Shown: positions 29,071 through 39,550, counted from the stretch's first letter. The stretch: 64,000 bases of DNA from Deinococcus sedimenti (GCF_014648135.1 NZ_BMQN01000003.1:254640-318639), one strand, 5' to 3'. Translations and numbers: made by a program. Notes: a model not told the origin generated them from the sequence alone.

Positions 29071-30120
29071 ATGCAAATATTTGACCCGAGTATCTTTCCC
29101 ATCCTGGCCGCCGACGGCCTGACCAACGGGGCCGTGTACGCCCTGCTGTCCCTGGCGCTGGTGCTGGTGTTCGCGGTGACCCGCGTGATCTTCATTCCCC
29201 TGGGTGAATTCGTCGTGTTCGGCACCCTCACGCTGGCCTCGTTCCAGCTGGGCAAGGTGCCCGGCACGCTGACGCTGCTGCTGATCCTGCTGGCCCTCGC
29301 GGCGGTCATGGAAGCGGCGGGGCAGCTGCGCCGGCGCCAGGGGGCCCGCGCGGCGCGGACCCTGCTGGCGGCTGGCGCGCTGGCCGCCGCCCTGTGGGGC
29401 CTGGCGCACTGGATCGTGCCGCTCAAGCCCCCGCTGATCACGCAGGTGCTGCTGACCCTGGCGGTCGTGGCGCCCCTGGGGCCGCTGCTGTACCGCACGG
29501 TGTACCAGCCGCTGCAGAACGCGACGGTGCTGGTGCTGCTGATCGCGTCGGTGGCGCTGCACCTGGCCCTGACCGGCCTGGCGCTGGTGTTCTTCGGTCC
29601 GGAAGGGTCCCGCACGCCGCCGTTCGCGCCGGGCAACGTCACGGTCGGGCAGGTCACGCTCAGCTGGCAGAGCCTGCTGGTGATCCTCGTCTCGGCGCTG
29701 CTGATGCTGGCGCTGTACTTCTTCTTCGAGCGGACCATGGCCGGCAAGGCGCTGCGCGCCACGGCCGTCAACCGCCTGGGCGCCCGGCTGGTGGGCATCA
29801 GTCCGTCCTCGGCGGGCACGCTGACGTTCACGCTGGCCGCCCTGATCGGCGCGCTGGGCGGCATGCTGATCGGTCCGTCCGTGGCCATGACCTACGACAG
29901 CGGCTTCCTGATTGGCCTCAAGGGCTTTGTCGGGGCGATCATCGGCGGACTGGTGAGCTACCCGCTGGCGGCCGCCGGGGCACTGCTGGTCGGATTGATC
30001 GAGAGTTTCGCGTCGTTCAGCCTGTCCGGCTGGAAGGAAGTCATCGTGTTCACCCTGATCCTGCCGGTGCTGCTGTGGCGGTCGGTGATCACGCGCCACA
30101 CCCCCGAGGACGAGGAATGA
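29071..30120 (+). CDS. livH: Branched-chain amino acid ABC permease, LivH type
   Basis: 349 residues with about eight to nine hydrophobic segments; [20 protein letters not shown] at the N-terminus and [13 protein letters not shown] and [12 protein letters not shown] toward the C-terminus are LivH hallmarks. It is about 40 residues longer than E. coli LivH, the extra part being a basic loop ([12 protein letters not shown]) plus a helix near residues 85-115. The stop overlaps the ATG of the next gene (ATGA). Confidence 0.9.
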   Translation: MQIFDPSIFPILAADGLTNGAVYALLSLALVLVFAVTRVIFIPLGEFVVFGTLTLASFQLGKVPGTLTLLLILLALAAVMEAAGQLRRRQGARAARTLLAAGALAAALWGLAHWIVPLKPPLITQVLLTLAVVAPLGPLLYRTVYQPLQNATVLVLLIASVALHLALTGLALVFFGPEGSRTPPFAPGNVTVGQVTLSWQSLLVILVSALLMLALYFFFERTMAGKALRATAVNRLGARLVGISPSSAGTLTFTLAALIGALGGMLIGPSVAMTYDSGFLIGLKGFVGAIIGGLVSYPLAAAGALLVGLIESFASFSLSGWKEVIVFTLILPVLLWRSVITRHTPEDEE

Positions 30121-31906
30121 GCCGCCCGTCCGGCGCGCCGCTGCGCGCGGCCCTGAGCGGCGCGGCCGTGCTGATCGCGCTGCTGCTGCCGGTGATCCTG
30201 CCGGAATTCCAGGTGACGCTGCTGGTGAACATCATCATCTTCGCGGTCGTCGCGGTGGGCCTGGTGCTCCTGACCGGCATTCTCGGCCTGACCAGTTTCG
30301 GGCAGGCGGCGTTCATGGGGGTCGGTGCGTACACCAGCGCCGTCCTGACCACCCAGGCCGGCTGGAGTCCCTGGCTGACGCTGCTGGCCGGGTTCGCGGT
30401 CACGGCGGTCATCGCGCTGATCCTGGGCACGGTGACGCTGCGGATGCAGGGGCATTACCTGCCGCTGGCGACCATCGCGTGGGGCATCAGCCTGTACTAC
30501 GTGTTCGGCAACACGCCCGCGCTGGGTGGATTCACGGGCATGACCGACATTCCCCCGGTGCAGGCCTTCGGGCTGAACCTCACCTCGCCGCGGCACTTCG
30601 CGTACCTGGCGCTCATCAGCCTGGGCCTCACGGCGCTCGGCGCGCAGTTCCTGCTGTCGTCCCGCACCGGGCGGGCCATGCGGGCGCTACGCGGCGGACC
30701 GGTGGTGGCCGAGGCGTTCGGGGTGAATCCCTTCCAGCTGAAGGTGCAGGTGTTCGTCCTGTCGGCGTTGATGGCGTCCCTGGCCGGCTGGCTGTACGCC
30801 CACAGCCAGCGGTTCGTGAACCCCACGCCGTTCGGCCTGCAGGCCGGCATCGAGGCGCTGTTCATGAGCGTGGTGGGCGGCCCGGGGCACGTGTGGGGAG
30901 CGCTGCTGGGTTCGGGACTGATCACCGCGCTGCGGGAGTGGCTGCGGGACGTCCTGCCGGTCGTCATCGGCGCGCAGGGCAACTTCGAGGTGATCGTGTT
31001 CGGCGTGCTGATCATCCTCACGCTGCAGTTCGCCCGCCAAGGCCTGTGGCCACTGCTGGAACGCGCGCTGCCGCAGACCGGCACCCGCCTGCGCCCCGAT
31101 ACGCGGCCGCTCACGGCGCGCCCGAAGCCCCAGCCGGGCCAGCCGCTCCTGCAGGTCAGCGGGGCCGTGAAGCAGTTCGGGGGGTTGCGGGCCGTGTCGG
31201 ACGTGTCGTTCGAGCTGCGCACCGGCGAGATCCTGGGCCTGATCGGCCCGAACGGCGCCGGGAAGAGCACCATGTTCAACCTGATCACCGGTGTCAACCC
31301 GGCCACGTCGGGTCAGGTGCGGTTCGGGGATCAGGACGTCACCCGCTGGCGCCCCGGTCAGATTCACCGGCTGGGCGTGGCGCGCACCTTCCAGCACGTG
31401 CACCTGCTGCCGGACCTGTCGCTGCTGGCCAACACCATGATGGGCGGCTACGCCCGCGGTCGCGCCGGTCTGCTGGCCAGCCTGTTGCACCTGGAACGGG
31501 CGGAGGAGGCGGCCCTGCAACACGAGGCGATGCGGCAGCTGCGCCGCGTCGGGCTGGACGCGCAGGCGTTCACGCTGGCCGGCAACCTGGCCCTGGGTCA
31601 GCAGCGCGTGCTGGAAATCGCGCGGGCGCTCGTGGCCGACCCGACCCTGCTGCTGCTGGATGAGCCGGCCGCGGGCCTGCGGTTCGGGGAGAAACAGGAA
31701 CTCGTGGCGCTGCTCAAGCGCCTGCGGGACGAGGGCGTGACGATTCTCATCGTGGAGCACGACATGGAACTGGTCATGAATCTTGTGGACCGCCTGGTGG
31801 TCATGAATCACGGCGAGAAGCTGGCCGAAGGGTCGCCCGCCCAGATCCGCGCGCATCCGGCCGTGCGGGAAGCGTATCTGGGCGTCGACATGGACGGGGG
31901 GGCCGC

Positions 31907-31910
<4 letters not shown>
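30117..31910 (+). CDS. Fused ABC permease-ATPase (LivM-LivG)
   Basis: 597 residues. Residues 1 to about 305 are a LivM-type permease ([38 protein letters not shown]), followed by a linker of about 35 residues rich in Pro and Arg and a LivG-type ATPase from about 343, with Walker [14 protein letters not shown] near 377, signature [15 protein letters not shown], Walker [12 protein letters not shown] and the switch His in IVEHDM. Normally these are two polypeptides. ATGA and GTGA overlaps tie it to livH and livF. Confidence 0.93.
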
Positions 31911-32626
<716 letters not shown>

Positions 32627-32672
32627 CCTTCCGGCGCCCGCCACCTCTCGAGTTCCGCTGCACAGGAGTGCC

Positions 32673-33062
32673 ATGCCGACTGCCGATCCCTTCATGACGT
32701 TGCTCGACATCCAGATCCTGAGTGCCGCCGAAGGCGTGGCGAGCGTCACGGCCACCGTGCAGCCGCAGCACATCAACCTGCACGGCACGGCCCACGGCGG
32801 CTTCCTGTTCAGTCTCGCGGACGCGGCGTTCGCCCTGGCGTCGAACAGTGGCGGCGGCCGGCAGGTGGGGCTGCAGGCCGACCTGCAGTTTCTGCGGGCG
32901 GCCCGGCTGGGCGACACCGTGACCGCGCACGCCCGCGAGATGCATCTGGGCCGAAAGACCGGCGCGTACCGCATGGAGGTGCGGGTCGGTGAACAGCTGA
33001 TCGCCATGGGCAGCGGCGTGGTCTACCGGGTGGAGGACGCCCCGCCTGCCGCGCCGCCCTGA
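32673..33062 (+). CDS. Hotdog thioesterase, PaaI type
   Basis: 129 residues with INLHGTAHGGFLFSLADAAFALAS, the HGG(x)Asp catalytic segment of PaaI-like acyl-CoA thioesterases, and the later strands ADLQFLRAARLGDTVTAHA. It releases CoA from aromatic or acyl-CoA esters. It follows the transporter by 46 bp with GGAG upstream of its ATG and may belong to the same operon. Confidence 0.88.
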   Translation: MPTADPFMTLLDIQILSAAEGVASVTATVQPQHINLHGTAHGGFLFSLADAAFALASNSGGGRQVGLQADLQFLRAARLGDTVTAHAREMHLGRKTGAYRMEVRVGEQLIAMGSGVVYRVEDAPPAAPP

Positions 33063-33193
33063 CAGCGGTGTCCAGTTCCACCCAGGGGCCAACACCACGC
33101 CCCAGGGCTCCACCTCCAACCGCTGTCCTTCTCAGGTGCTCGATTCAGAGACATTCAGAAAACCCTTCAATACCTCTGAATTCTGCTGTGAGT
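33062..33193. repeat. Intergenic repeats, inverted GGTTGGAAG unit plus second motif
   Basis: ACAGCGGTGTCCAGTTCCA ... TCCACCTCCAACCGCTGT at 33062-33126 is the family unit in reverse orientation. It is followed by CTCAGGTGCTCGATTCAGAG and a TCTGAATTCTGCTGTGAG tail, close to the sequence at 58171-58250. Confidence 0.6.
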
Positions 33194-33216
33194 GATGCCG
33201 GGCGCGGCGGCGACCG

Positions 33217-33675
33217 TCAGGGCAGGGCGGGGTACACGGTCGCGCGTTTGACGCGGCCGTACGCGAAACTCGTGTCAATCGAGGCGATGCCGGGCACGGC
33301 GTGCAGTTCGCGCCGCACGAACGCCTCGTACGCCTTCAGGTCCGCCACGAGCACCCGCAGCAGGTAGTCGGCCTCCCCGGTCATGACGTAGCAGTCGAGC
33401 ACGGCGTCCATGCGGGCGATGGCGTCCTCGAACGCGCGGATGCTGGCAGCCGTGTGCAGTTGCAACCGCACGCGCACGAACGCGGTGACGGTCAGGCCGT
33501 ACGCTTCCTCATCCACCAGCGCGGTGTAGCCCTGGATGACCCCGGAGTCCTCCAGTTGCCGCACGCGCCGCAGGCACGGGGACGGCGAGAGGTGCACCCG
33601 GTCCGCAAGGTCCTGATTGCTGATGCGCCCGTTCGCCTGCAGGGCAGCGAGAATGCGCCGGTCGCGGTCATCCAT
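33217..33675 (-). CDS. Lrp/AsnC-family transcriptional regulator
   Basis: 152 residues. N-terminal helix-turn-helix DRRILAALQANGRISNQDLADRVHLSPSPCLRRVRQLEDSG and C-terminal amino-acid-binding (RAM) domain with VRVRLQLH and YVMTGEADYLLRV. Such regulators respond to an amino acid. It is divergent from an exporter and an aminotransferase, which are its probable targets, with palindromes between them. Confidence 0.92.
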   Translation of the reverse strand: MDDRDRRILAALQANGRISNQDLADRVHLSPSPCLRRVRQLEDSGVIQGYTALVDEEAYGLTVTAFVRVRLQLHTAASIRAFEDAIARMDAVLDCYVMTGEADYLLRVLVADLKAYEAFVRRELHAVPGIASIDTSFAYGRVKRATVYPALP

Positions 33676-33686
33676 GCAGCGATTGT

Positions 33687-33723
33687 GGCAGATTCTGCCT
33701 CTTCAGTTCGCTTCAGAGGCAGA
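33687..33723. promoter_or_regulatory. Probable Lrp/AsnC operator palindromes
   Basis: GGCAGATTCTGCC (33687-33699) is a perfect 13-bp palindrome, and TCTGCCTCT ... AGAGGCAGA (33694-33702 with 33715-33723) is a perfect inverted repeat that shares half of it. They lie 12 to 48 bases upstream of the regulator start and 59 bases or more upstream of the exporter start. Confidence 0.5.
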
Positions 33724-33781
33724 GTTTGGCAGCTTCTGACCATCTGACAGCACCTCTGCCCTACTGGCGGAACATGACCGC

Positions 33782-34738
33782 GTGAGTCAGCTCAGTTCCA
33801 CGCTTCCGCGCGAAACCAGTCGTACCCGGCCGACCGGCGCCCTCCTGGGCTGGGCGGCGCTGGCCGTCACGGTGCTGATCTGGGCGGCGTTCGCGCTGAC
33901 CATCCGCGCCATCGGCCACTCGCCGCTGACGCCGGGCGACGTGGCGCTGATCCGCTTCCTGATTCCGGCCGCGCTGCTGCTGCCCCTGCTGCCCTCACGC
34001 CTGCCCGCGCTGCGGCGCGTCCCAGTGCATGCGGCGCTGATGATCATGGCCGGGGCGGGCCTGCCGTTCTTCCTGATCGCCGCGGCCGGGGGCGCCAGCA
34101 CGTCCGCCGCGCACGTCAGTGCCCTGGTGGCCGGAACGACGCCCCTCTCGGTCGTGCTGCTCGGGTTCCTGCTGTTCCGTGACCGGGTGCGGGCCGCGCA
34201 GTGGCCGGGTCTGGGCCTGATCCTGCTGGGCATCCTGCTGCTCGTGCTCGGCCTGGGGGCGACCGGGATCTCCCCCGCCACCGGCACCGCGCTGCTGCTC
34301 GCCGCCAGCCTGCTGTGGGGCGGGTACACCCTCGGCCTGCGCCGCGCCGCGCTCGATCCCCTCGCTGCCGCCATGCTCGTCACGTACCCCTCGCTGCTCG
34401 TCCTCGCGCCCCTGCTGCTCAGCGGCACGCTGCCCAGCCACCTCACGCAGGTGCCCGGGCCCAGCCTGCTGCCGTTCATCGCCGTGCAGGGGCTCGGGGT
34501 GGGCGTCGTCGCCTCCCTGACCTACCCCTACGCCCTGAAACACCTCGGGGCCCTGCGCTGCGCCACCGTCGGTGCCCTCGCGCCCGTCCTCGCCACCCTG
34601 CTGGCCCTACCGCTGCTCGGCGAGCAGCCTACCCTCACCTCCGCCATCGGCGTCGCCATCATCACGGCCGGCGTCCTCGCGTTCAACCTCATGCCCACCC
34701 GTCCCCCCGCCCCCCAGGAGGCCCCCCATGTTCAGTGA
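33782..34738 (+). CDS. EamA/DMT-family transporter (RhtA-like exporter)
   Basis: 318 residues, ten hydrophobic segments in two EamA repeats (GALLGWAALAVTVLIWAAFA; LLLAASLLWGGYTLGLRRAAL). Members export amino acids or metabolites. The GTG start is chosen because homology begins soon after it. Divergent from the AsnC regulator and overlapping the aminotransferase start by 11 bp, so a regulated amino acid export and transamination unit is likely. Confidence 0.88.
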   Translation: MSQLSSTLPRETSRTRPTGALLGWAALAVTVLIWAAFALTIRAIGHSPLTPGDVALIRFLIPAALLLPLLPSRLPALRRVPVHAALMIMAGAGLPFFLIAAAGGASTSAAHVSALVAGTTPLSVVLLGFLLFRDRVRAAQWPGLGLILLGILLLVLGLGATGISPATGTALLLAASLLWGGYTLGLRRAALDPLAAAMLVTYPSLLVLAPLLLSGTLPSHLTQVPGPSLLPFIAVQGLGVGVVASLTYPYALKHLGALRCATVGALAPVLATLLALPLLGEQPTLTSAIGVAIITAGVLAFNLMPTRPPAPQEAPHVQ

Positions 34739-35918
34739 CCTGCGTCCCCTGCCCCTCGACCCCCTCTGGGCCCTGCAAAACGCCTTCCGTGACGATCCCA
34801 GGCCGGATAAGCTGAACCTCGGGATCGGCATCTACCGGGATCATCTCGGCCAGACGCCCGTTCTGAGATCCGTGCAGCGCGCCGAGGAGCAGCGCGCCGC
34901 CACCGCCCCCTCCAAGATCTACCGCCCCCTGAGCGGCAACGCCGACTTCAACGCCGGCATGACCCGCCTGCTGCTCGGCGCCCTCTCCCCTGCCCTGCCC
35001 CGCGCCGTCACCGTCCAGACGGTCGGCGGCACCGGCGCGCTGCGCACCCTGGCCGATCTGATCGCCAGCGCCCACCCGGACGCCACCGTCTGGATCTCCG
35101 ACCCCGGCTACGCCAACCACCACCCCCTGATGCGCGCCGCCGGCCTGATGACCGCCGAGTACCCGTGGCAGCCCGACGGCCAGTCCGTCGCCGTCACGCC
35201 TCTCCTGCAGGCCCTGAGCGCCGCGCGCTCCGGCGACGTGGTCCTCGTGCAGGGCTGCTGCCACAACCCCACCGGCACCGACCTCAGTGCCGACGGGTGG
35301 CGCGCCCTGACGTCGTTCTGCACCGAGCGCGGCCTGATTCCACTGATCGACATGGCCTACCAGGGTCTCGGGCAGGGCCTCGACGAGGACGCCCGCGGCC
35401 TGCGCCTCATGGTCGACCACGCCCCCACCGTGCTCATCGCCGCGAGCTGCTCCAAGAACATGGGCCTGTACTGCGAACGGACCGGTACCGCCACAGTGCT
35501 GGTCGCCGACGCCAGCGAGAAGGCCGCCGTGCTGAGCGTGCTGGAAGGTATCGCGCGCCGCACCTACTCGATGCCGCCGGAACACGGCGCCGCTGTCGCC
35601 GCGGCCCTCCTGAACGACCCCGCCGAGTGGCACGAGGACCTGCGCGTCATGCGCGACCGCATCGGGCACGTTCGCCAGGTCCTGACTGATACGCTGTGCA
35701 ACCTGGGCGCCCCCACCGCGCTGCAGGCCATCCGGCACCACCGCGGCATGTTCACCCTGCTGCCCCTGCGCCCCGAAGACATGAGGCGCCTGCAGCGGGA
35801 CCACGGAATCTACGGCACCCACGAGGGCCGGATCAACGTCGCGGGTATCCCCGACCACGCCGTCCGGCCCCTGGCTCAGGCCCTGATCGCGACCAGCGTG
35901 GCCCAGCTCAGCCACTGA
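34728..35918 (+). CDS. Aromatic/aspartate aminotransferase (PLP, class I)
   Basis: 396 residues from ATG at 34728. It has DKLNLGIGIYRD at the N-terminus, TVQTVGGTGALRTLADLI, CCHNPTGTDLS, DMAYQGLGQGL and the PLP lysine in AASCSKNMGLYCERTG, all as in TyrB/AspC enzymes. It swaps the amino group between aromatic or acidic amino acids and 2-oxoglutarate. Translation is probably coupled to the exporter, which it overlaps by 11 bp; AGGAGG lies upstream. Confidence 0.92.
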   Translation: MFSDLRPLPLDPLWALQNAFRDDPRPDKLNLGIGIYRDHLGQTPVLRSVQRAEEQRAATAPSKIYRPLSGNADFNAGMTRLLLGALSPALPRAVTVQTVGGTGALRTLADLIASAHPDATVWISDPGYANHHPLMRAAGLMTAEYPWQPDGQSVAVTPLLQALSAARSGDVVLVQGCCHNPTGTDLSADGWRALTSFCTERGLIPLIDMAYQGLGQGLDEDARGLRLMVDHAPTVLIAASCSKNMGLYCERTGTATVLVADASEKAAVLSVLEGIARRTYSMPPEHGAAVAAALLNDPAEWHEDLRVMRDRIGHVRQVLTDTLCNLGAPTALQAIRHHRGMFTLLPLRPEDMRRLQRDHGIYGTHEGRINVAGIPDHAVRPLAQALIATSVAQLSH

Positions 35919-35966
35919 CCATCTGGCACCGGCGGCCCGGGCCAGGGGCCGGCACCACTCGAAATG

Positions 35967-35983
35967 CCACAGGTGTGTCTCAG
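35967..35983 (+). repeat. Outlying iteron at repA 3' end
   Basis: CCACAGGTGTGTCTCAG, one of the 17-bp iterons, overlaps the last bases of repA, about 1.5 kb from the main array. It could let RepA bind both ends of its own gene. Confidence 0.6.
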
Positions 35984-37374
35984 GGCAGGAGGGTCGGCGG
36001 CCCGCCACCTTCCTCACCCAGCGCTGACCGCTGGAGATACTGCTTGAGCTCATCCACGAACTGCTGCGCCTCGATCCGCGCCAGTCGGTGATGCGCCTCG
36101 GTCAACAGGTTCGCCGCGTCGAGACGCCCCTGAGTCACGTCGTGCCGCAACTGATCCAGTTCCGCGGCACTGAAGCGCCGCGCGAACAGCAACGTGACCC
36201 GCTTGACCGTGAACGTCGCCGCTTCCTCAGGGGACAGGCGCCCCAATTCCTCACTCCATGAGGGCAGATCCGGTTCCGGTTCGATCAGGCGCGGCCGGAC
36301 GACCGGAGGGGTTACCTCAGGGGGTGACGCCGGCTCAGGGTACTGATCCGGGTGGCGGATCAGGTGCACCAGCGCGTGCGCGGCGGTCTTCCGGACTGTC
36401 AGGTGACCCCGGCGCAGCAGCCGTTCAAACTGATCGATCCGGGCCAGCAGCACGGAACTGGTGTACTGCCGCGCTAGTTGCCTGGACACGCCGTCCGTCA
36501 CGCCGTGCCCCCGCAACCTGTTCAGCAGTGCCGGGCTGACCGGCGTGAACTCCGAAGCGAACTGAAAGCGGAGCCGCTGCGCCCTGCCCCGCCCCTCGAT
36601 GTCCACCGAGCGCAGGTACCCTCGGCGGATCAGTTCCTCGTGCGGGCCTTCCAATGCCCGCCTGATGGCGTCCGGCCGGGCGGACGGCAGCTTGCACAGA
36701 TCAGCCCATTCCATCAGGCCGACATCGAACTCATCGACGATTTCATCCGGTTCCTCCGGGTTGTAGCGCATCGCGTCCAGCAACCGGAAAATAATCCGTG
36801 TGCGCGGCCGGGACAGCGACTGCATGAATTCGATATTCAGTGGCTTGGTGTACCCACTGCGCAACGAGGCGACAAGCGGTTCGGCCAACCGGACCCGCAA
36901 CATGCTGCGCTCATCGAATTTGCCTGATTCACCCTGGTGCGTGTACTCGAGCAGTTCGATGAAGTGAAACTTCGCGGTCGTCCAGCGGCGGTTGGGGTGA
37001 TCACGCCACCCACCAGCAATCTCGTAGGACGTGGTGTGCAGACGATCCAGGCTGGTCAGCAGCATGTCCCGGTACTTACCGGTGCGGTGAAAGCCAGCGA
37101 TTTTCATCAACTCCGCCACGGACAGCGTCATTTCACCGTCATCCGGCAATCCCAGGCTCATGAAGTAGTCGATCAGTGCGCTGCTGACGTCGTTGTCGAT
37201 GCCATGGGGCACCCCCAGCTCCGGGAGTGCGCGGCAGGACACCCGGACCATCCGCTCCCCATACGGGTACGTGACCTTCCAGCTGTTCAGGTCGCCAATC
37301 TGGTCCTGGGCCGAAACCAGATTCAACCGTCCCCAGTTCAGGTCATCAAAGCTGTTGCGCCGTTTCTCGGTCAT
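35980..37374 (-). CDS. repA: Replication initiator protein RepA
   Basis: 464 residues from ATG at 37374 (start MTEKRRNSFDDLNWGRLNLV). Residues about 10-310 match the plasmid replication initiator A family found on Deinococcus and Thermus secondary replicons, with two winged-helix-like parts (EMTLSVAELMKIAGFHRTG and RPDAIRRALEGPHEELIRRG). The C-terminus is charged and less conserved. It should bind the iterons just upstream and open the AT-rich segment. A longer in-frame reading to 37500 would place the AT-rich segment in coding sequence and is rejected. The gene points away from the iterons. Confidence 0.85.
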   Translation of the reverse strand: MTEKRRNSFDDLNWGRLNLVSAQDQIGDLNSWKVTYPYGERMVRVSCRALPELGVPHGIDNDVSSALIDYFMSLGLPDDGEMTLSVAELMKIAGFHRTGKYRDMLLTSLDRLHTTSYEIAGGWRDHPNRRWTTAKFHFIELLEYTHQGESGKFDERSMLRVRLAEPLVASLRSGYTKPLNIEFMQSLSRPRTRIIFRLLDAMRYNPEEPDEIVDEFDVGLMEWADLCKLPSARPDAIRRALEGPHEELIRRGYLRSVDIEGRGRAQRLRFQFASEFTPVSPALLNRLRGHGVTDGVSRQLARQYTSSVLLARIDQFERLLRRGHLTVRKTAAHALVHLIRHPDQYPEPASPPEVTPPVVRPRLIEPEPDLPSWSEELGRLSPEEAATFTVKRVTLLFARRFSAAELDQLRHDVTQGRLDAANLLTEAHHRLARIEAQQFVDELKQYLQRSALGEEGGGPPTLLP

Positions 37375-37379
37375 AGGGT

Positions 37380-37445
37380 CCTGTTGTTGTTCAACATACT
37401 CTTTTGAGAAAAGATATTTTGAAAAGATATTGGTGAAAAAACACC
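37380..37445. other. AT-rich unwinding element with tandem 13-bp repeats
   Basis: This is among the most AT-rich stretches of the window. GAAAAGATATT occurs at 37408-37418 and again at 37421-37431, a 13-bp period as in the 13-mers of bacterial origins. It lies between the iterons and repA, which also makes it the repA promoter and leader region. It is probably the duplex-opening part of the origin. Confidence 0.6.
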
Positions 37446-37496
37446 ACCAAGGGATGTTCTGAAAGCACCTCCAGCACGCTGAAATTTGACCTGATT

Positions 37497-37769
37497 CCAC
37501 AGGTGTGTCTCAGTGAATCACACAGGTATGTCCCAGGAAAGAGCGGCGAATTCCACAAGTATGTCGCGCACCGTCCAACACATCCCACAGGTGTGTCCCA
37601 GAGCGTCCCACAGGTGTGTCCCAGCATGCCATTGAGACATACCTGTGGGACGACAGACGAACTCCACAGGTATGTCCCAGGCGCCGAGGGCCCAACTCCA
37701 CAGGTGTGTCCCAGCACAATTGACGATTTCCACGGGTGTGTCTCAGACAACTCCACAGGTGTGTCCCAG
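37497..37769. repeat. Iteron array, replication origin
   Basis: Ten copies of a 17-bp repeat with consensus CCACAGGTGTGTCCCAG start at 37497, 37520, 37553, 37585, 37608, 37632 (inverted), 37664, 37698, 37730 and 37753. Variants have TATG for TGTG or TCTCAG for TCCCAG; the copy at 37553 is the most diverged. Start-to-start distances are either 23-24 or 32-34 bp, about two and three helix turns, so most sites face the same side of the DNA. Together with RepA and the AT-rich segment this is the origin of the replicon. Confidence 0.9.
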
Positions 37770-38644
37770 GGATGGTGGACGCAGGCTGCCGCTCCTCCCT
37801 GACCCGTCACGAAGGTGGGCCGAATCCACGGCGGCCTGAAACAGGCTCATCCAGCTCCAACCTCTCGCCGCGGCACTGCTCTCCACCCATGACGGTCTGA
37901 CGGACCGCTTCACCTGATCCTGCTCCGGACAGGAGAGCCGCGCGGGTCTGGTGGCCGTCCGGCATCGGCCACACAAGTCACCACTGGCCTTGAATTCGCT
38001 TTGGCTGGAGCTTCCTATCCCCTTGCCCGCTAAAGTTTCAGCCTGAAACGGCGGTGCAGACGTCAACTTCAGAACAGCAGATCGAAAAACCCCTCTGCTC
38101 TCCCCCCCTCACCCTGTCTTCCGGCCTCGACACGGGCGGTCCTACCCTATCTACCGGTCATCCACTGCCCGGACACGCTGCTGACGAGCAGGACCACGAC
38201 GATCCGTGTGAGAGGCATCAGGGCGCCACAGGCCACATCACCCGACTCGTCACTGACCCTTCCCACTCTCTGGAGACGTCCAGCGCCCCGGCGTACCGAT
38301 CTTCTGTCTACCAAGGGCGGCTCCCGCCCTCAGCTGATCTGCCAACGTACATGGTGTCGGGGTACCTGCCTGAGGGTGTGACAGCATAGTCAGAGGGAGT
38401 GAGGGCTTCCCCACTCCTTCTGACTCGAACGGAGCGATCACCTGAGGAAGACAGCGGTTGGAAGCAGAGTCTCAAGTCGTGACTGGGACACACCTGTGGG
38501 ATTCTGGTCCGATCACTCAGGTGTGTCCCAGTCACCTTCCCCTTTGCGCTGCACATGAACTGGCCGCATCCAGACACGTCTCCTCCACAGTCCGCGCCTC
38601 GGGTGACGATGTGAGCCGTGGACGCCGAGCAGACCAGGGTGAGC
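37770..38644. other. Noncoding region between iterons and parB
   Basis: I see no convincing gene in this stretch. It contains a partial intergenic repeat (CGAACGGAGCGATCACCTGA, then CAGCGGTTGGAAG, at about 38429-38465) and the two outlying iterons near 38483-38531. The iteron-proximal part has no clear DnaA box. Confidence 0.5.
38483..38531. repeat. Two outlying iterons, inverted pair
   Basis: CTGGGACACACCTGTGG (38483-38499, reverse copy) and ACTCAGGTGTGTCCCAG (38515-38531, forward copy) face each other with 15 bp between them, about 110 bp beyond the 3' end of parB. They may serve handcuffing or control by RepA. Confidence 0.7.
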
Positions 38645-39550
38645 TCAGGACTCGGCCAGCAGCGCCTGCAATTCCTGGATGAGTCGGCGTGCGCGGTCCG
38701 CCGGCTCGCCTTTCAGACGCGCGAGGCGAGGCAGGGCGCCCCGCAGCTCACTGATCTCCGCTTTCAGGCCACGTCGACCTGAACTCAGCAGCGGCCGGAC
38801 AAGCGCGCGGACCTGCGTGGCGTTCAGACCGTCCGCCGCCGCCTGGCGGAGCAGATGCCGGCGCTCCTCAACGCGCCCCTTGAGGGGAACGAGTTCATAC
38901 GCGACGCTGACGTCAATCTGTCGTTCCTGCACGGCGGCCAGTTCCTCAGGAGTGAAGTCCAGTATGCGCGCGCGGTGTTGAGACCAGACACTGACGCCCG
39001 TGCCGTACGTGCCGCGTAGAAACGCCTCGAGCCCCAGGGTGTCGTCGGCCCCCTTCCGGACCTGATTGAGCACGCTGATGACTTCGGGCACGCTCAGCCC
39101 TGTGTGGGCGCAGAGCAGGGCAAAACCAGCGAAGGTCTCGTCGACGATGGACAGGTCTTCACGCTGGGCGTTCTCGAGAACGGCGAGGTACGCGGCGCGG
39201 CGGTCGTCCGCTTCAAACACCAGGACGGGCACCTGCCTGAGATCCACGAGCAGCGCGGCCCGCAGGCGGCGCTCACCGGCAATCAGCGTGTACCCCCCGG
39301 CGGGCCGGATCCGTACCCACAGTGGCGAGAGCAGTCCTTCGGCGCGGACGCTGCTGCTCAGTGCGGCCAGCCGATCCTCGTTGAAGGCGTCCGGGTCGTA
39401 CCGGCCGCGAGGATTGAAGTGCGGATCGACATGAATCTTGCCGATGTCCACCTGGCGGTGGGTGGCCTGCCCTGTGACCTCTGCCAGGGCGGCAAGGCCA
39501 CTTGCTAGCCCTGAGACGCCCTTCAGGCCGCGCGTTTTCGTCTGTGTCAC
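38645..39550 (-). CDS. parB: Partition protein ParB
   Basis: 301 residues from GTG at 39550, overlapping the parA stop (GTGA). The N-terminal domain has the CTP-binding motif TLIAGERRLRAAL at about residue 92 and LENAQREDLS, followed by a helix-turn-helix region (LSVPEVISVLNQVRKG). It should load on a centromere and move with ParA. It is transcribed toward the iterons. Confidence 0.93.
   Translation of the reverse strand: MTQTKTRGLKGVSGLASGLAALAEVTGQATHRQVDIGKIHVDPHFNPRGRYDPDAFNEDRLAALSSSVRAEGLLSPLWVRIRPAGGYTLIAGERRLRAALLVDLRQVPVLVFEADDRRAAYLAVLENAQREDLSIVDETFAGFALLCAHTGLSVPEVISVLNQVRKGADDTLGLEAFLRGTYGTGVSVWSQHRARILDFTPEELAAVQERQIDVSVAYELVPLKGRVEERRHLLRQAAADGLNATQVRALVRPLLSSGRRGLKAEISELRGALPRLARLKGEPADRARRLIQELQALLAES

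Noticed and set aside
37374..37500. Longer RepA start at 37500
   Set aside because: The extra 42 residues are Trp/Phe/Lys-rich, come from the AT-rich opening region, and lack a ribosome-binding site.
37497..37769. CRISPR array
   Set aside because: Repeats are 17 bp, spacers 6-17 bp, one copy is reversed, and repA lies next to them: iterons, not CRISPR.
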